Source of the DNA: Bacteroidaceae bacterium
GTDB taxonomy: Bacteria; Bacteroidota; Bacteroidia; Bacteroidales; Bacteroidaceae
Assembly (NCBI GenBank): GCA_902362595.1
Contig: CABIXF010000009.1
Location: 20,087 to 84,086, forward strand
Length of the DNA stretch: 64,000 nucleotides
Reading direction: 5' to 3'
The first letter of the stretch is position 1. Every line of letters starts with the position of its first letter. The notes under the pieces were generated by a model that saw only the letters and a program-made list of their open reading frames with translations, made no database searches and was not told the DNA's origin. Of this stretch, positions 35,478 through 45,029 are shown piece after piece. Position numbers and translations under genes: made by a program.

Positions 35478-36296
35478 ATGTCAAAGGTTGATTTAACTTC
35501 TTTGGAATGGTGCGAACTCATTTTCAAAGACAGAAATAAAAATTACGGTGCCTATAAAATGCGCCGTGACCTGGGAAGACGGCAGACGGCCTCTCTGGTT
35601 ATTGTCACAGTTGTGGCATTTGCCGGATTCACCTTACCCCGTCTTGTCAAAATGGCTATGCCGGAACAGAAAGAAGAAATGGTGGAAGTGACACAGCTTT
35701 CTGCCCTGGAGGAGCCGGAAGTGAAAGAAGAAACATTGAAAAAGGTAGAACCCATTGCCCCACCCCCTCCGGCTCTCAAGAGTACCATCAAATTCACGGC
35801 ACCGGTCATCAAGAAAGACGAGGAAGTGCACGATGACGATGAGCTCAAGAGCCAGGATGAGCTGACAGAGACCAAGGTACAAATATCCATCGCCGACGTG
35901 AAAGGCAATGACGAACTGAACGGAAAAGACATTGCCGACTTGCAGGAAGTCATTACCCAGGCACCAGAAGCTCAAGAAGAAGAGCCTTACATGATGGTAG
36001 AACAGATGCCACAATTTCCGGGAGGGCCTGCAGAGCTTCTTAAATACATAGCCAAAAACCTGAAGTATCCGGTCATTGCACAAGAGAATGGCATACAAGG
36101 AAAAGTCATTCTGCGTTTTGTTGTCAATGCACAAGGCCATGTGGAAAATGTCAAGGTGCTCCGTTCACTGGATCCTTATTGCGACAAAGAAGCGATACGC
36201 GTGGTAAAATCGCTGCCACAATGGATTCCCGGGAAACAGAACGGGCGTAACGTACCGGTTTATTATACCTGCCCTATTGTTTTTAAATTACAGTAA
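35478..36296 (+). CDS. tonB: TonB-like energy transducer
   Basis: Envelope-spanning protein that passes ExbBD energy to outer-membrane receptors. The 272 residues show an N-terminal cytoplasmic segment typical of Bacteroidetes TonB (LEWCELIFKDRNKNYGAYKM), a membrane helix near 35-52, a Pro/Glu/Lys-rich spacer (VEPIAPPPPALKS), and the TonB C-terminal domain (PQFPGGPAELLKYIAKNLKY, GKVILRFVVNAQGHVENVKV, PVYYTCPIVFKL). It lies 17 bp after exbD2. Confidence 0.94.
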   Translation: MSKVDLTSLEWCELIFKDRNKNYGAYKMRRDLGRRQTASLVIVTVVAFAGFTLPRLVKMAMPEQKEEMVEVTQLSALEEPEVKEETLKKVEPIAPPPPALKSTIKFTAPVIKKDEEVHDDDELKSQDELTETKVQISIADVKGNDELNGKDIADLQEVITQAPEAQEEEPYMMVEQMPQFPGGPAELLKYIAKNLKYPVIAQENGIQGKVILRFVVNAQGHVENVKVLRSLDPYCDKEAIRVVKSLPQWIPGKQNGRNVPVYYTCPIVFKLQ

Positions 36297-36307
36297 TCAC
36301 CAAGTGT

Positions 36308-37249
36308 ATGAAAAAGAAATTAATGCTATATCTGTTGTGCATGCTCACGTTCTCGGCTTGTAATTCCTCCGGGAAAAACGGTAAAGAGGAAACCTTGTAT
36401 TCGGGAGAAATCCGCATTGCCGTAGACGAATCGTTCAAGCCTATCATGGAAGAAGAGCTGCAAGTATATCAGGCACTGACTCCCGAGGCTTCAATCACCC
36501 CGGTTTATTGCAGTGAGGTAGAAGCTGTCAACCTGTTGCTGAAAGACAGCGTACGTCTGGCAATCACCAACCGCCGGCTGACAGAAAAGGAATTAATTTC
36601 TTTTCATACACGCAAATTCTTTCCGGAATCCATTCAAATGGCTTCCAGCGGAATCGCACTGATTACCCACCATTGCAATCCCGACTCACTCATTACAGTG
36701 GAAGACTTCCGGCGCATCGCCACCGGAGAAATCACGGAATGGAAAGAGTTAAACCCAAAGTCAAGGCTGGGACGCATGCAAGTAGTGTTCGACAATCCGA
36801 ACTCAGGAACCGTACATTATGTCATCGACTCCATCTGCCAAGGGAAACCTCTTTCTTCCTCATTAAAGGCACGGAAAAGCAATGAAGAAGTAATTGATTA
36901 TGTAGCTGCCACACCGGATGCCATTGGCATTATCGGTGCCAACTGGATAGGCAACAAGGCAGATACGACACGGCTCTCCTTCAACCAAAGAGTCAGGGTC
37001 ATGTCGGTTTCGGAAAGCAGTGAAGCTACTCCAGAAAACAGTTACAGACCTTATCAGGCTTATCTGGCGTTAAAACAATATCCGCTGACGAATGAGGTGT
37101 ACATCCTTATCAATGACCCCAAAGGAGCACTCCCTACCGGACTGATGACGTTTCTGACAGGAGAGCGCGGACAACGGATTATCCTCAAGTCAGGACTGAT
37201 ACCGGCTACACAGCCAGTCCGGATTGTAAACGTAAAAGATGATTTCTAA
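36308..37249 (+). CDS. PstS-like phosphate-binding lipoprotein
   Basis: A 313-residue lipoprotein (signal MKKKLMLYLLCMLTFSAC, lipid Cys at 18) with the PBP-like fold of PstS. Features seen: GEIRIAVDESFKPIMEEEL, the phosphate-type ligand segments ALITHHCNPDSLITVEDFRRIATGE split over 120-145, FDNPNSGTVHYV and AIGIIGANWIG. No PstABC permease genes follow. Instead it sits between tonB and a TPR gene in an operon that ends with a Pit transporter, so it may hand phosphate to a Ton-dependent or Pit route. This last point is inference. Confidence 0.85.
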   Translation: MKKKLMLYLLCMLTFSACNSSGKNGKEETLYSGEIRIAVDESFKPIMEEELQVYQALTPEASITPVYCSEVEAVNLLLKDSVRLAITNRRLTEKELISFHTRKFFPESIQMASSGIALITHHCNPDSLITVEDFRRIATGEITEWKELNPKSRLGRMQVVFDNPNSGTVHYVIDSICQGKPLSSSLKARKSNEEVIDYVAATPDAIGIIGANWIGNKADTTRLSFNQRVRVMSVSESSEATPENSYRPYQAYLALKQYPLTNEVYILINDPKGALPTGLMTFLTGERGQRIILKSGLIPATQPVRIVNVKDDF

Positions 37250-37264
37250 TTTAATGAGCAATTT

Positions 37265-38710
37265 ATGATGAAAAATAAAATTTTATGCTTTGTATGCAGC
37301 GGAATGATATTTTCTGCCTCATACTGCTATGCCCAGGAAACTCTTACAGCTGAAACCCACAGGCTAATTACACAGATAGCTTCCGGTATCAATGAAACAC
37401 CGGAAACAGCCGCCAAAGAATTCAGCGAGTTACTAAAGGGGAAAAACAAGAAAAACATCTCCTTGCTGGTTGCCATAGGCAACGCCTATCTGGATCATAA
37501 CCGCCCGGCTGAAGCACAAGTTTATGCTGACCGTGCCATGAAAACAGACTCCAAATCGGCTCCGGTATATATGCTGGCAGGTGACATTGCCCTGGCACAG
37601 AAAAATGTAGGCACGGCATGCGGATATTACGAACAGGCCATTTTGTTCGATGCAGATTGCTACGATGCCTATTACAAATACGCACGTGCCTACATCGGGG
37701 TGAACCCTCAGCTCTCTATTGACATGCTGACAAAATTGAAGGCAAACCATCCTGAACTGCTGGAAGTAAACCGTGAATTAGCCAATGCGTACTATCAGGC
37801 AGGGTACTATGGCAAAGCAAAATCTGCTTACGACGAATTCATGCAACAAGGAACTCCTGATGCGCAAGACTACGGGTATTACGCCATGCTGCTATATTTG
37901 AACAAAGACTATGCGCAATCACTGAAGGCCGTAGAGAAAGGGCTTGCTACAGACAAGGACAACCATCTCCTGAAACGTCTGCGTATGTACGATTTGTATG
38001 AAATTGCCGCCTATAAAGAAGGGCTTGAAGCTGCTGACGCTTTTTTTGACCGTCCGGACGGAAGCGACTACGTCTACCTGGACTTTCTATACCGTGGACG
38101 TCTGTCATTGGCAGACCAGAGGAACGACGAGGCAATGCAATGGTTTGAAAAAGCCCTCGAAGCGGATGCGGCACATGAGCATCCGGAAATAGCCAAGGAA
38201 GCGTCTGCCGCCCACGAAAAATTGCAAAATTACCCTGAAGCCATCCGCCTGTACCAAGTGTATCTGGACGGGCTGAAAGGAAAGGCCGAGGTGAGCGACA
38301 TGTTCTTGATGGGAAGACTGTATTACATAGCGGCCGGAAGCAGTACCGCCAATGAAACCGAAAAAGAAGCTTATTTGAAGAAAGCCGACGAAATCTTTGC
38401 AGAAGTATCTCAACGTGTACCCGACAATTACCTGGGCTATTTCTGGAGAGCCCGCACCAATGCCATGGCCGACCCTGAAAGTACGGAAGGACTGGCCAAG
38501 CCTTATTACGAATCGGCTCTGGCCTTGCTGGAAAAGAAAGCAGACGCGTCCAAATCACTCCTCATCGAATGTGAAAGTTACCTGGGATACTATTATTTCC
38601 TGCAAAAGGACTATGAAAAGTCTAAAGCATACTGGAACAAAATTCTGGAACTTGATCCGGAAAACGCTACGGCCAGACAGGCCCTGCAAGGGCTTCAGGC
38701 TACCCAATAG
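37265..38710 (+). CDS. Exported tetratricopeptide-repeat protein
   Basis: A 481-residue protein with signal peptide (cleavage near YAQ at 25). Nearly the whole mature chain consists of TPR-like helix pairs, for example LLVAIGNAYLDHNRPAEAQVY, APVYMLAGDIALAQKNVGTA and SYLGYYYFLQKDYEKSKAYW. Probably a periplasmic scaffold for the Ton system. PstS-like plus TPR directly after exbB-exbD-exbD-tonB is a recurring Bacteroidetes order. ATG codons at 37265 and 37268 are both possible. Confidence 0.88.
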   Translation: MMKNKILCFVCSGMIFSASYCYAQETLTAETHRLITQIASGINETPETAAKEFSELLKGKNKKNISLLVAIGNAYLDHNRPAEAQVYADRAMKTDSKSAPVYMLAGDIALAQKNVGTACGYYEQAILFDADCYDAYYKYARAYIGVNPQLSIDMLTKLKANHPELLEVNRELANAYYQAGYYGKAKSAYDEFMQQGTPDAQDYGYYAMLLYLNKDYAQSLKAVEKGLATDKDNHLLKRLRMYDLYEIAAYKEGLEAADAFFDRPDGSDYVYLDFLYRGRLSLADQRNDEAMQWFEKALEADAAHEHPEIAKEASAAHEKLQNYPEAIRLYQVYLDGLKGKAEVSDMFLMGRLYYIAAGSSTANETEKEAYLKKADEIFAEVSQRVPDNYLGYFWRARTNAMADPESTEGLAKPYYESALALLEKKADASKSLLIECESYLGYYYFLQKDYEKSKAYWNKILELDPENATARQALQGLQATQ

Positions 38711-38746
38711 TTCTCTTTAATATTCAACTACAAAAACAAGAAATTC

Positions 38747-39268
38747 ATGGAAACATTTAATCTATCACAGTCATATCCCACACAGGATATACGGAAACGC
38801 ACCAGTTTCCTCACCATAGGCCTTTCAATTTGTTTGCTGGCTGCCGGTATCAGTCTGTTTTTCTTACCGGAAAGCACCTCAGAATCCAATATTAATGCCC
38901 TGAAAATCGCTGCCGGAAGCTTGCTGGCAGTCATTTCATTCTATTTTCTGATTTTCCGTGCCCGCTATCAGGCCTATGCAGGAACAGGCAGCATGGTATG
39001 CAAAAAAAGCCTGACATTCAGCAAAGAACAGTTCCAAGGCTTGAAAAAATACCTGGCAGATTATTGTGACCTGCCTGCCATGTCAAGAGAAGAGCCGCAG
39101 CTGTATTTGCTGATTGTTCACTCAAAAGACAACCAATATGCCGCATTTCAACTGCTGACCTATAGTTCTTTCTTGTATAAACCAGTCACAGAACTGTGCT
39201 GCCTGAAAGGAGAAAAAGCCAGTACATTCATGAAAAACCTGCATACGTCACATGGATTTCTTCATTGA
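38747..39268 (+). CDS. Small membrane protein of unknown function
   Basis: A 173-residue protein with two adjacent membrane helices ([18 protein letters not shown] and [19 protein letters not shown]) and a soluble C-terminal region of about 100 residues ([40 protein letters not shown]). No family recognised. Its last 17 bp overlap the start of the DedA gene, so translation is coupled. Confidence 0.8.
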   Translation: METFNLSQSYPTQDIRKRTSFLTIGLSICLLAAGISLFFLPESTSESNINALKIAAGSLLAVISFYFLIFRARYQAYAGTGSMVCKKSLTFSKEQFQGLKKYLADYCDLPAMSREEPQLYLLIVHSKDNQYAAFQLLTYSSFLYKPVTELCCLKGEKASTFMKNLHTSHGFLH

Positions 39269-39896
39269 TATTTTCCTACATATAGACCAGCATCTGATTA
39301 CACTCGTGCAGGAATACCATGAATGGACATATGCCTTGTTGTTTTTAATCATTTTCTGTGAAACCGGACTTGTAGTCACCCCCTTTCTGCCCGGAGACTC
39401 CCTTCTGTTTGTCTCCGGTGCAGTGGCATCCCTTCCGGGGATGCCACTGGAAATAAGCCTGCTGATGATGGTTATTTTCATCGCAGCCGCGCTTGGTGAT
39501 TCCTGCAACTACCTGATTGGACATTATTTCGGGAAAAAACTGTTCTCCAAACCAGACTCAAAGATCTTCAAGCAAAGTCATTTGGAGAAAACCCATCATT
39601 TCTTCCAGAAATATGGCGGAAAAACCATAATCATTGCCCGTTTTGTCCCCATTGTCCGCACTTTTGCACCGTTTGTCGCCGGAATGGGACACATGAATTA
39701 TTACTTGTTTATGATTTACAACCTTGTCGGGGCAGCTGTCTGGGTCTTACTTTTTTGCATGACAGGCTATTTCTTTGGAAACATCCCTTTTGTGCAGCAA
39801 AACCTCAAAATACTTTTGATGGGCATCGTACTGGTTTCACTCTGCCCTGCCCTCATTGAATATATACGAATAAAAAATAAACGAACAACAGTATGA
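39252..39896 (+). CDS. DedA family membrane protein
   Basis: A 214-residue inner-membrane protein of the DedA/SNARE-associated group, whose members flip lipids such as undecaprenyl phosphate or phosphatidylethanolamine. Typical segments are [36 protein letters not shown], the conserved [22 protein letters not shown] and [12 protein letters not shown]. It overlaps the genes on both sides (17 bp and 4 bp). A lipid-carrier phosphate link with the phosphate genes is possible but not shown. Confidence 0.92.
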   Translation: MDFFIDIFLHIDQHLITLVQEYHEWTYALLFLIIFCETGLVVTPFLPGDSLLFVSGAVASLPGMPLEISLLMMVIFIAAALGDSCNYLIGHYFGKKLFSKPDSKIFKQSHLEKTHHFFQKYGGKTIIIARFVPIVRTFAPFVAGMGHMNYYLFMIYNLVGAAVWVLLFCMTGYFFGNIPFVQQNLKILLMGIVLVSLCPALIEYIRIKNKRTTV

Positions 39897-40540
39897 AAAA
39901 TTCCCTGTTAAACCGATTTGTACCCAAAGAAAGCAAATTCTTTCCTTTATTAAACCAATTGTCACAAACCGTACTCAATGCTTCTGAACTTCTGATTGAC
40001 AGCATGAACCATGACACACCAGAGACATGGCAGGAGTATTATCACAAAGTGAAGGAGGCTGAAAGAAAAGGCGACCAGATAACCCAGCAGATTTTCATGG
40101 AGCTAGGCCAGACCTTTATCACCCCCTTTGACCGGGAAGACATACATGACCTGGCCTTTTCCATCGATGACGTGACCGACCGCATTCACAGTGCCTCGAA
40201 GCGGATTGCCATCTACAAGCCGCACGCCATTTCAGACAGCGGAAAAGAGCTGGCTGTCCTCATACAACAAGGAGCCTCCATCATCTGCAAGGCCATGGAT
40301 GAGCTGGAAACCTTCAGCAAAAATCCGTCCAGACTGAAAGATTACTGTCAGAAGCTCCATGAGATAGAAAACCATGCGGATGAAGTCTATGACCTTTTCA
40401 TCATGCAACTGTTTAATGAAGAAACCGACTGCATTGAACTGATCAAGACAAAAGAAATCATGCAGGAACTGGAAAAGACGACAGATGCCGCCGACCATGT
40501 AGGAAAGCTCCTGAGAAACATTATCGTAAAATATGCCTGA
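39893..40540 (+). CDS. DUF47 (PhoU-like) Pit accessory protein
   Basis: A 215-residue all-helical protein of the DUF47/PhoU-like family that usually sits next to Pit transporters and probably controls them. Signature stretches are [54 protein letters not shown] and [18 protein letters not shown]. It starts within the last codons of dedA and ends just before pit. Confidence 0.93.
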   Translation: MKNSLLNRFVPKESKFFPLLNQLSQTVLNASELLIDSMNHDTPETWQEYYHKVKEAERKGDQITQQIFMELGQTFITPFDREDIHDLAFSIDDVTDRIHSASKRIAIYKPHAISDSGKELAVLIQQGASIICKAMDELETFSKNPSRLKDYCQKLHEIENHADEVYDLFIMQLFNEETDCIELIKTKEIMQELEKTTDAADHVGKLLRNIIVKYA

Positions 40541-40554
40541 AAAAAGAATTGCAC

Positions 40555-41562
40555 ATGGAATTACTCATCACCATCATTGTACTGGCCCTGATTTTTGACT
40601 ATATCAACGGTTTTCATGATGCAGCCAACGCAATAGCTACCATTGTTTCTACCAAGGTGCTGACTCCGCTCCAGGCTGTAATCTGGGCTGCCTTTTTCAA
40701 TTTTCTGGCGTTTTTCATCGCTAAATACCTTATCGGTGATTTCGGCATTGCCAACACTGTGTCAAAAACAGTCTATGAGCAATACATTACTTTGCCAGTC
40801 ATCTTGTCTGGAGTGATTGCAGCCATCATCTGGAACCTGTGGACCTGGTGGAGAGGAATTCCTTCTTCTTCATCCCATACACTTATCGGCGGGTTTGCGG
40901 GAGCCGCCATTGCTGCTTATGGATTTGGTGCCATTCAAAGTTCGGTTATCCTGAAAATCGTGCTTTTCATTTTTCTGGCTCCAGTCATAGGTATGCTTGT
41001 AGCCTTCCTCTTCACTCTGATAGTGCTGAATCTGTGCCGTAAGGCCCATCCCCACACCGCAGAGAAATGGTTTAAAAGACTACAGTTGCTCTCATCCGCC
41101 CTGTTCAGCATCGGGCATGGACTTAACGACTCGCAAAAGGTAATGGGTATCATTGCAGCTGCCCTGATAGCAGCCCATTCGCAAGGCATTGGCATGGGGG
41201 TAAACAACGTAGGCGATTTACCCGACTGGGTCGCTTTTTCCTGCTTTACCGCAATCTCACTGGGAACCATGTCGGGAGGATGGAAAATAGTGCGCACCAT
41301 GGGAAACCGGATTACCAGAGTTACTCCGCTGGAAGGTGTCATAGCCGAAACAGCCGGTGCATTTACGCTTTATTTTACGGAATATCTGAAAATTCCGGTC
41401 AGCACCACCCACACCATATCAGGAGCCATCATCGGAGTGGGCGCCACCCGTCGCCTGTCCGCAGTGCGCTGGGGAGTTACCCGAAGCCTGATGACAGCCT
41501 GGGTGCTTACCATCCCGGTAAGTGCGGCATTGGCAGCAGCCATCTATGCACTGATCGGGTAA
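40555..41562 (+). CDS. pit: Low-affinity inorganic phosphate transporter (Pit family)
   Basis: Proton-coupled phosphate importer, 335 residues from the ATG at 40555. The duplicated PD001131-type motifs are clear: IFDYINGFHDAANAIATIVST near the start and FSIGHGLNDSQKVMGIIAAAL in the second half; GIPSSSSHTLIGGFAG and PVSTTHTISGAIIGVGA are the paired substrate-binding loops. Last gene of the operon. Confidence 0.95.
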   Translation: MELLITIIVLALIFDYINGFHDAANAIATIVSTKVLTPLQAVIWAAFFNFLAFFIAKYLIGDFGIANTVSKTVYEQYITLPVILSGVIAAIIWNLWTWWRGIPSSSSHTLIGGFAGAAIAAYGFGAIQSSVILKIVLFIFLAPVIGMLVAFLFTLIVLNLCRKAHPHTAEKWFKRLQLLSSALFSIGHGLNDSQKVMGIIAAALIAAHSQGIGMGVNNVGDLPDWVAFSCFTAISLGTMSGGWKIVRTMGNRITRVTPLEGVIAETAGAFTLYFTEYLKIPVSTTHTISGAIIGVGATRRLSAVRWGVTRSLMTAWVLTIPVSAALAAAIYALIG

Positions 41563-41668
41563 CCAATCTCTTTTTTCAAGGAATAACAAATAAGGAAGAA
41601 AAAATAGCACAAACATCAGATTCCAGCAAAAAAAGGACTTTCATAGAGATAATTCTATTAACTTTTAT

Positions 41669-41702
41669 TACTTTTGCACACATTGTGTCAAACATTGTGC
41701 AA
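41669..41702 (+). promoter_or_regulatory. Acyl-CoA synthetase promoter box with overlapping inverted repeat
   Basis: TACTTTTG (41669-41676) is an exact -7 box. TTGCACA (41674-41680) and TGTGCAA (41696-41702) form an inverted repeat that overlaps it and ends 7 bp before the ATG, a layout expected for a repressor site. The regulator is unknown. Confidence 0.45.
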
Positions 41703-41709
41703 TTTGAAA

Positions 41710-43362
41710 ATGGAAATACAAGACAGTTTTATACAACTTGTTGAAGAAAGCATCCGCGCCAACTGGGACCGTGATGCACTGACAGACTACAAAGGAGCTA
41801 CGCTGCAATATAAGGACGTGGCCAGAAAGATAGAGAAAATGCATATCCTGTTCGAACATGCAGGAATCCGGAAAGGGGACAAAATCGCGCTGTGCGGGCG
41901 CAACAGTGCCAACTGGACAGCCACTTTCCTGAGCATCGTAACTTACGGGGCAGTAGCCGTTCCTATCCTTCACGAGTTCAAGGCCGACAACGTGCACCAC
42001 ATCGTCAACCATTCGGAGGCACGTATGCTTTTTGTAGGCGACCAGGTGTGGGAGATGTTCAACGAGGCGGCCATGCCCAATCTGGAGGGAATCATCGAAC
42101 TGAAGAACTTCGACCTGGTAGTGTCACGTTCGGAAAGGCTGACGTATGCACGCGAACACCTGAACGAGGAATTCGGGAAGAAATATCCCTGCCGCTTCCG
42201 TGCCGAGCAGGTTTCCTACCGCCGGGAAGAACCGGAAGAACTGGCCGTCATCAACTATACTTCAGGAACTACCGGCTATTCAAAAGGAGTAATGCTTCCT
42301 TACCGGAGCATCATTTCAAACATCGTGCACATTGACCGGAAAGTGGGACTGAAACCAGGCGACAGCATCGTTTCCATGCTTCCGCTGGGACATATCTTCG
42401 GACTGGTGTTCGATTTTCTTTACGGCATCACCAGAGGAGCGCATCTGTGGTTCCTTACCCGTATGCCGAGCCCGAAAATCATTGCGGAATCGTTTGCCAT
42501 CATCCGCCCGCGCGTCATTGCCTGCGTACCGCTCATCGTGGAAAAGATTTTCAAGAAGAACATTCTCCCGAAAGTGGACAACAAACTCGGAAAACTGCTG
42601 CTGAAACTGCCGATTATCAGCGATAAAATAAAGGAACAAATCCGTCAGCAGGCCATGGAGGTATTCGGCGGAAACTTCATTGAAATCGTAATCGGAGGGG
42701 CACCGTTCAACCCCGAGGTGGAAGCCTTCCTGCGTAAAATCAACTTCCCCTACACCATCGCATACGGTATGACGGAATGTGCGCCGCTTATCTGCCACAG
42801 CCGCTGGGATGAGATTCTGTACACTTCATGCGGAAAGACCGTGGCCAACATGGAGACCAGGGTGATTTCGGAAGACCCTGAACGGATTCCGGGGGAACTG
42901 GTGTGCCGGGGTATGAACGTCATGCTGGGATACTACAAGAATGAGAATGCCACCGCACAGACCATCGACAAGGACGGCTGGCTGCATACCGGCGACATGG
43001 CCATCAAGGATGCGGAGGGAAACATCTTCATCAAGGGCCGTTGCAAGAACATGCTGCTTACCGCTTCCGGACAGAACATCTATCCGGAAGAAATTGAGGC
43101 CCGCCTGAACAACATGCCTTACGTAAACGAGTCGCTGGTGATTCTGAAAGAGAACAAGCTTGTGGCACTGGTTTATCCGGACAATGAAGACGCATTCTCG
43201 CATGGAATGAACAAGAAACAGCTGGAGGAAGCGCTGGAGTTGAACCGAATCGAACTGAACAAGGTGCTTCCGGCTTACTCGCAGATTACGCAGGTGAAGC
43301 TCTATCCGGAAGAATTTGAAAAGACGGCCAAGAAGAGCATCAAGCGCTTCTTATACCAATAA
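41710..43362 (+). CDS. AMP-binding long-chain acyl-CoA synthetase-like enzyme
   Basis: Adenylate-forming ligase that activates fatty acids. The 550 residues from the ATG at 41710 carry the AMP-binding motif NYTSGTTGYSKGVMLPYRS, the A5-type motif IAYGMTECAPLICH, GELVCRGMNVMLGYYKN, the hinge region GWLHTGDMAIKDAEGNIFIKG cut at 440-460, and NIYPEEIEARL. The C-terminal catalytic Lys lies in KTAKKSIKRFL. Chain-length preference cannot be read. It is followed by the second palindrome array. Confidence 0.92.
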   Translation: MEIQDSFIQLVEESIRANWDRDALTDYKGATLQYKDVARKIEKMHILFEHAGIRKGDKIALCGRNSANWTATFLSIVTYGAVAVPILHEFKADNVHHIVNHSEARMLFVGDQVWEMFNEAAMPNLEGIIELKNFDLVVSRSERLTYAREHLNEEFGKKYPCRFRAEQVSYRREEPEELAVINYTSGTTGYSKGVMLPYRSIISNIVHIDRKVGLKPGDSIVSMLPLGHIFGLVFDFLYGITRGAHLWFLTRMPSPKIIAESFAIIRPRVIACVPLIVEKIFKKNILPKVDNKLGKLLLKLPIISDKIKEQIRQQAMEVFGGNFIEIVIGGAPFNPEVEAFLRKINFPYTIAYGMTECAPLICHSRWDEILYTSCGKTVANMETRVISEDPERIPGELVCRGMNVMLGYYKNENATAQTIDKDGWLHTGDMAIKDAEGNIFIKGRCKNMLLTASGQNIYPEEIEARLNNMPYVNESLVILKENKLVALVYPDNEDAFSHGMNKKQLEEALELNRIELNKVLPAYSQITQVKLYPEEFEKTAKKSIKRFLYQ

Positions 43363-43373
43363 AAATACCTTAC

Positions 43374-43506
43374 TTAAAAACGCCTTTGCGTTCGATGAAA
43401 AACGCTTAGACGTTTCAGATAAAACGCTTCGGTGTTTCAGATAAAACGCTTCGACGTTCGGCCTGAAACGTCTAAGCGTTTTGTTGTAAACGTAAGGACG
43501 TTTTTT
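43374..43506. repeat. Six-unit 22-bp palindrome array, copy 2
   Basis: Six units AAACG-N6-CGTTY begin at 43378, 43400, 43422, 43444, 43466 and 43488, again exactly 22 bp apart with 6-bp spacers. Centres are CCTTTG, CTTAGA, CTTCGG, CTTCGA, TCTAAG and TAAGGA; unit 3 has TGTTT as its right arm. Unit 2 is the exact reverse complement of unit 5. The centres CTTCGG and CTTCGA are exact complements of centres in copy 1. It ends in a T run and lies between the convergent acyl-CoA synthetase and TrmH-type genes. Confidence 0.95.
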
Positions 43507-43523
43507 CACAAACCTCTAAAAGC

Positions 43524-44339
43524 TTAAAATCTCCTCTTATCTCCTCCTCTTAACTCCCAAAAAGCTACCGCCGAAGCCGCCGCCACATTAAGCGAATCCA
43601 CCCCGTGGGCCATGGGAATACGCACCACGTAGTCGGCCCCCTCGATGGCCGCTTCCGGCAGTCCGTCGCCCTCGGTACCCATCACCAGAGCCAGGCGCGA
43701 TTCCTCCTTCAACGGCGGATAGTCCAGCGGCACGGAACGGTCGGTCAGCGCCATGGCTGCCGTGCGGAAACCCAGTGCCTTCAACTGCTCCAACGGACGG
43801 TCGACCCACGTCCAGGGCACTAGAAACACCGAACCCATCGACACCCGCACCGCCCGACGGTTCAGCGGGTCACACGAATCGGGTGTGAGCAACACGGCAT
43901 CGATGCCCAGTGCAGCTGCCGAACGGAAAATGGCTCCGATGTTGGTGGTATCGACCACCCCGTGGATAACCACCACCCTGCGGGCCCCGCGGCAGACCTC
44001 CTCCACCGGGCGAAAAGCCGGACGCCGCATGGCACACAGCACCCCACGCGTCAACGTATAGCCCGTAAGCCGGGCCAGCAAGTCCCGGTCGCCCGTATAG
44101 ACAGGCAGGTCGGCCATCCGCCGCACAAGGTCCTCCGCATCGCCCGTGAGGTGCTTCCGCTCGCAGAGCAGCGACACAGGTTCATATCCGGCCTCCAAGG
44201 CCACCCGGATGACTTTCGGACTCTCGGCAATAAAAATGCCCCGCTGTGGGTCAAGACGGTTGCGCAGCTGGGCTTCGGTCAGGGTGCTGAACACGTCCAC
44301 TCCGGGATGCGTCAGCGAGGTAATTTCAATAACGGGCAT
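43524..44339 (-). CDS. TrmH/SpoU family RNA 2'-O-methyltransferase
   Basis: SPOUT-fold rRNA or tRNA methylase, 271 residues from the ATG at 44339 (MPVIEITSLTHPGVDVFSTL). An ATG at 44357 is also in frame, but the -7 box at 44365 would leave almost no leader for it. Knot motifs are IHGVVDTTNIGAIFRSAAAL, the segment NRRAVRVSMGSVFLVPW, LVMGTEGDGLP and DSLNVAAASAVAFWEL. The coding sequence is clearly more GC-rich than the genes before it. Target nucleotide unknown. Confidence 0.9.
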   Translation of the reverse strand: MPVIEITSLTHPGVDVFSTLTEAQLRNRLDPQRGIFIAESPKVIRVALEAGYEPVSLLCERKHLTGDAEDLVRRMADLPVYTGDRDLLARLTGYTLTRGVLCAMRRPAFRPVEEVCRGARRVVVIHGVVDTTNIGAIFRSAAALGIDAVLLTPDSCDPLNRRAVRVSMGSVFLVPWTWVDRPLEQLKALGFRTAAMALTDRSVPLDYPPLKEESRLALVMGTEGDGLPEAAIEGADYVVRIPMAHGVDSLNVAAASAVAFWELRGGDKRRF

Positions 44340-44364
44340 AACACAGTCTGTTTTCAATGTGCGG

Positions 44365-44372
44365 CAAAGTTA
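44365..44372 (-). promoter_or_regulatory. -7 box for the TrmH-type gene
   Basis: TAACTTTG on the minus strand, exact consensus, 25 bp before the ATG at 44339. It decides the choice of start. Confidence 0.6.
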
Positions 44373-44427
44373 CGACATCTGCCGCACATTCCGCGAATCT
44401 CCCCGCCGGAAAATCACGTGCCGCCTG

Positions 44428-45000
44428 TCAGCGGAGGCAGCCGAGTTTCTCCACCCACGTGCGGATGTCACCCTCGCTGGCCCGGTTGAGCAAGCGCCCT
44501 TCCGTCCATTGCAGTGACGGATACGCCGCCTTGAGCGCCTTCACGCTCGGACCGATACCGCTGCCGCCCGAAGTAGCAAAAGGCACGAGCGTCTTTCCCT
44601 TCAGGTCGTGACTCTCGATAAAGGTATTGATGATTCTCGGTGCCACGCCCCACCAGATGGGATAACCGATGAACACCACGTCGTAGGCCGCCATATCCGT
44701 CTTCTTCGTCTTCAAGGCCGGACGCGCCTTCTCGTCGTTCATCTCTACCGAACTCCGCGACTGCTTGTCGTGCCAGTCCAGGTCGGCTGCCGTGTAAGCC
44801 TGTCGGGGAGTCACGGCAAACAATTCCCCGCCCGTCACGCGGGCCAGTTTCGCTGCTGCCTCGGCAGTAGTGCCTGTGGCCGAAAAATACGCCACCAGGA
44901 TTTTCACATCATGTGTCATTGGTTGAGTTTTTTGTTTCTGTGCGCAAGCCGTCAGGTTCACGCCGCAAAGTAAAGCCAGTGCCATAAAAATCTGTTTCAT
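44428..45000 (-). CDS. Exported flavodoxin-like lipoprotein
   Basis: Flavodoxin-fold protein of 190 residues preceded by a lipoprotein signal (MKQIFMALALLCGVNLTAC, lipid Cys at 19). The FMN phosphate loop is VAYFSATGTTAEAAAKLA; later flavin loops include FIGYPIWWGVAPRIINTF and PFATSGGSGIG. It probably carries electrons or reduces quinones on the periplasmic face of a membrane, unlike cytosolic flavodoxins. It has its own -7 box. Confidence 0.87.
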   Translation of the reverse strand: MKQIFMALALLCGVNLTACAQKQKTQPMTHDVKILVAYFSATGTTAEAAAKLARVTGGELFAVTPRQAYTAADLDWHDKQSRSSVEMNDEKARPALKTKKTDMAAYDVVFIGYPIWWGVAPRIINTFIESHDLKGKTLVPFATSGGSGIGPSVKALKAAYPSLQWTEGRLLNRASEGDIRTWVEKLGCLR

Positions 45001-45029
45001 AGTTCCTCCTCGTTTAATCGGTGATGAGG

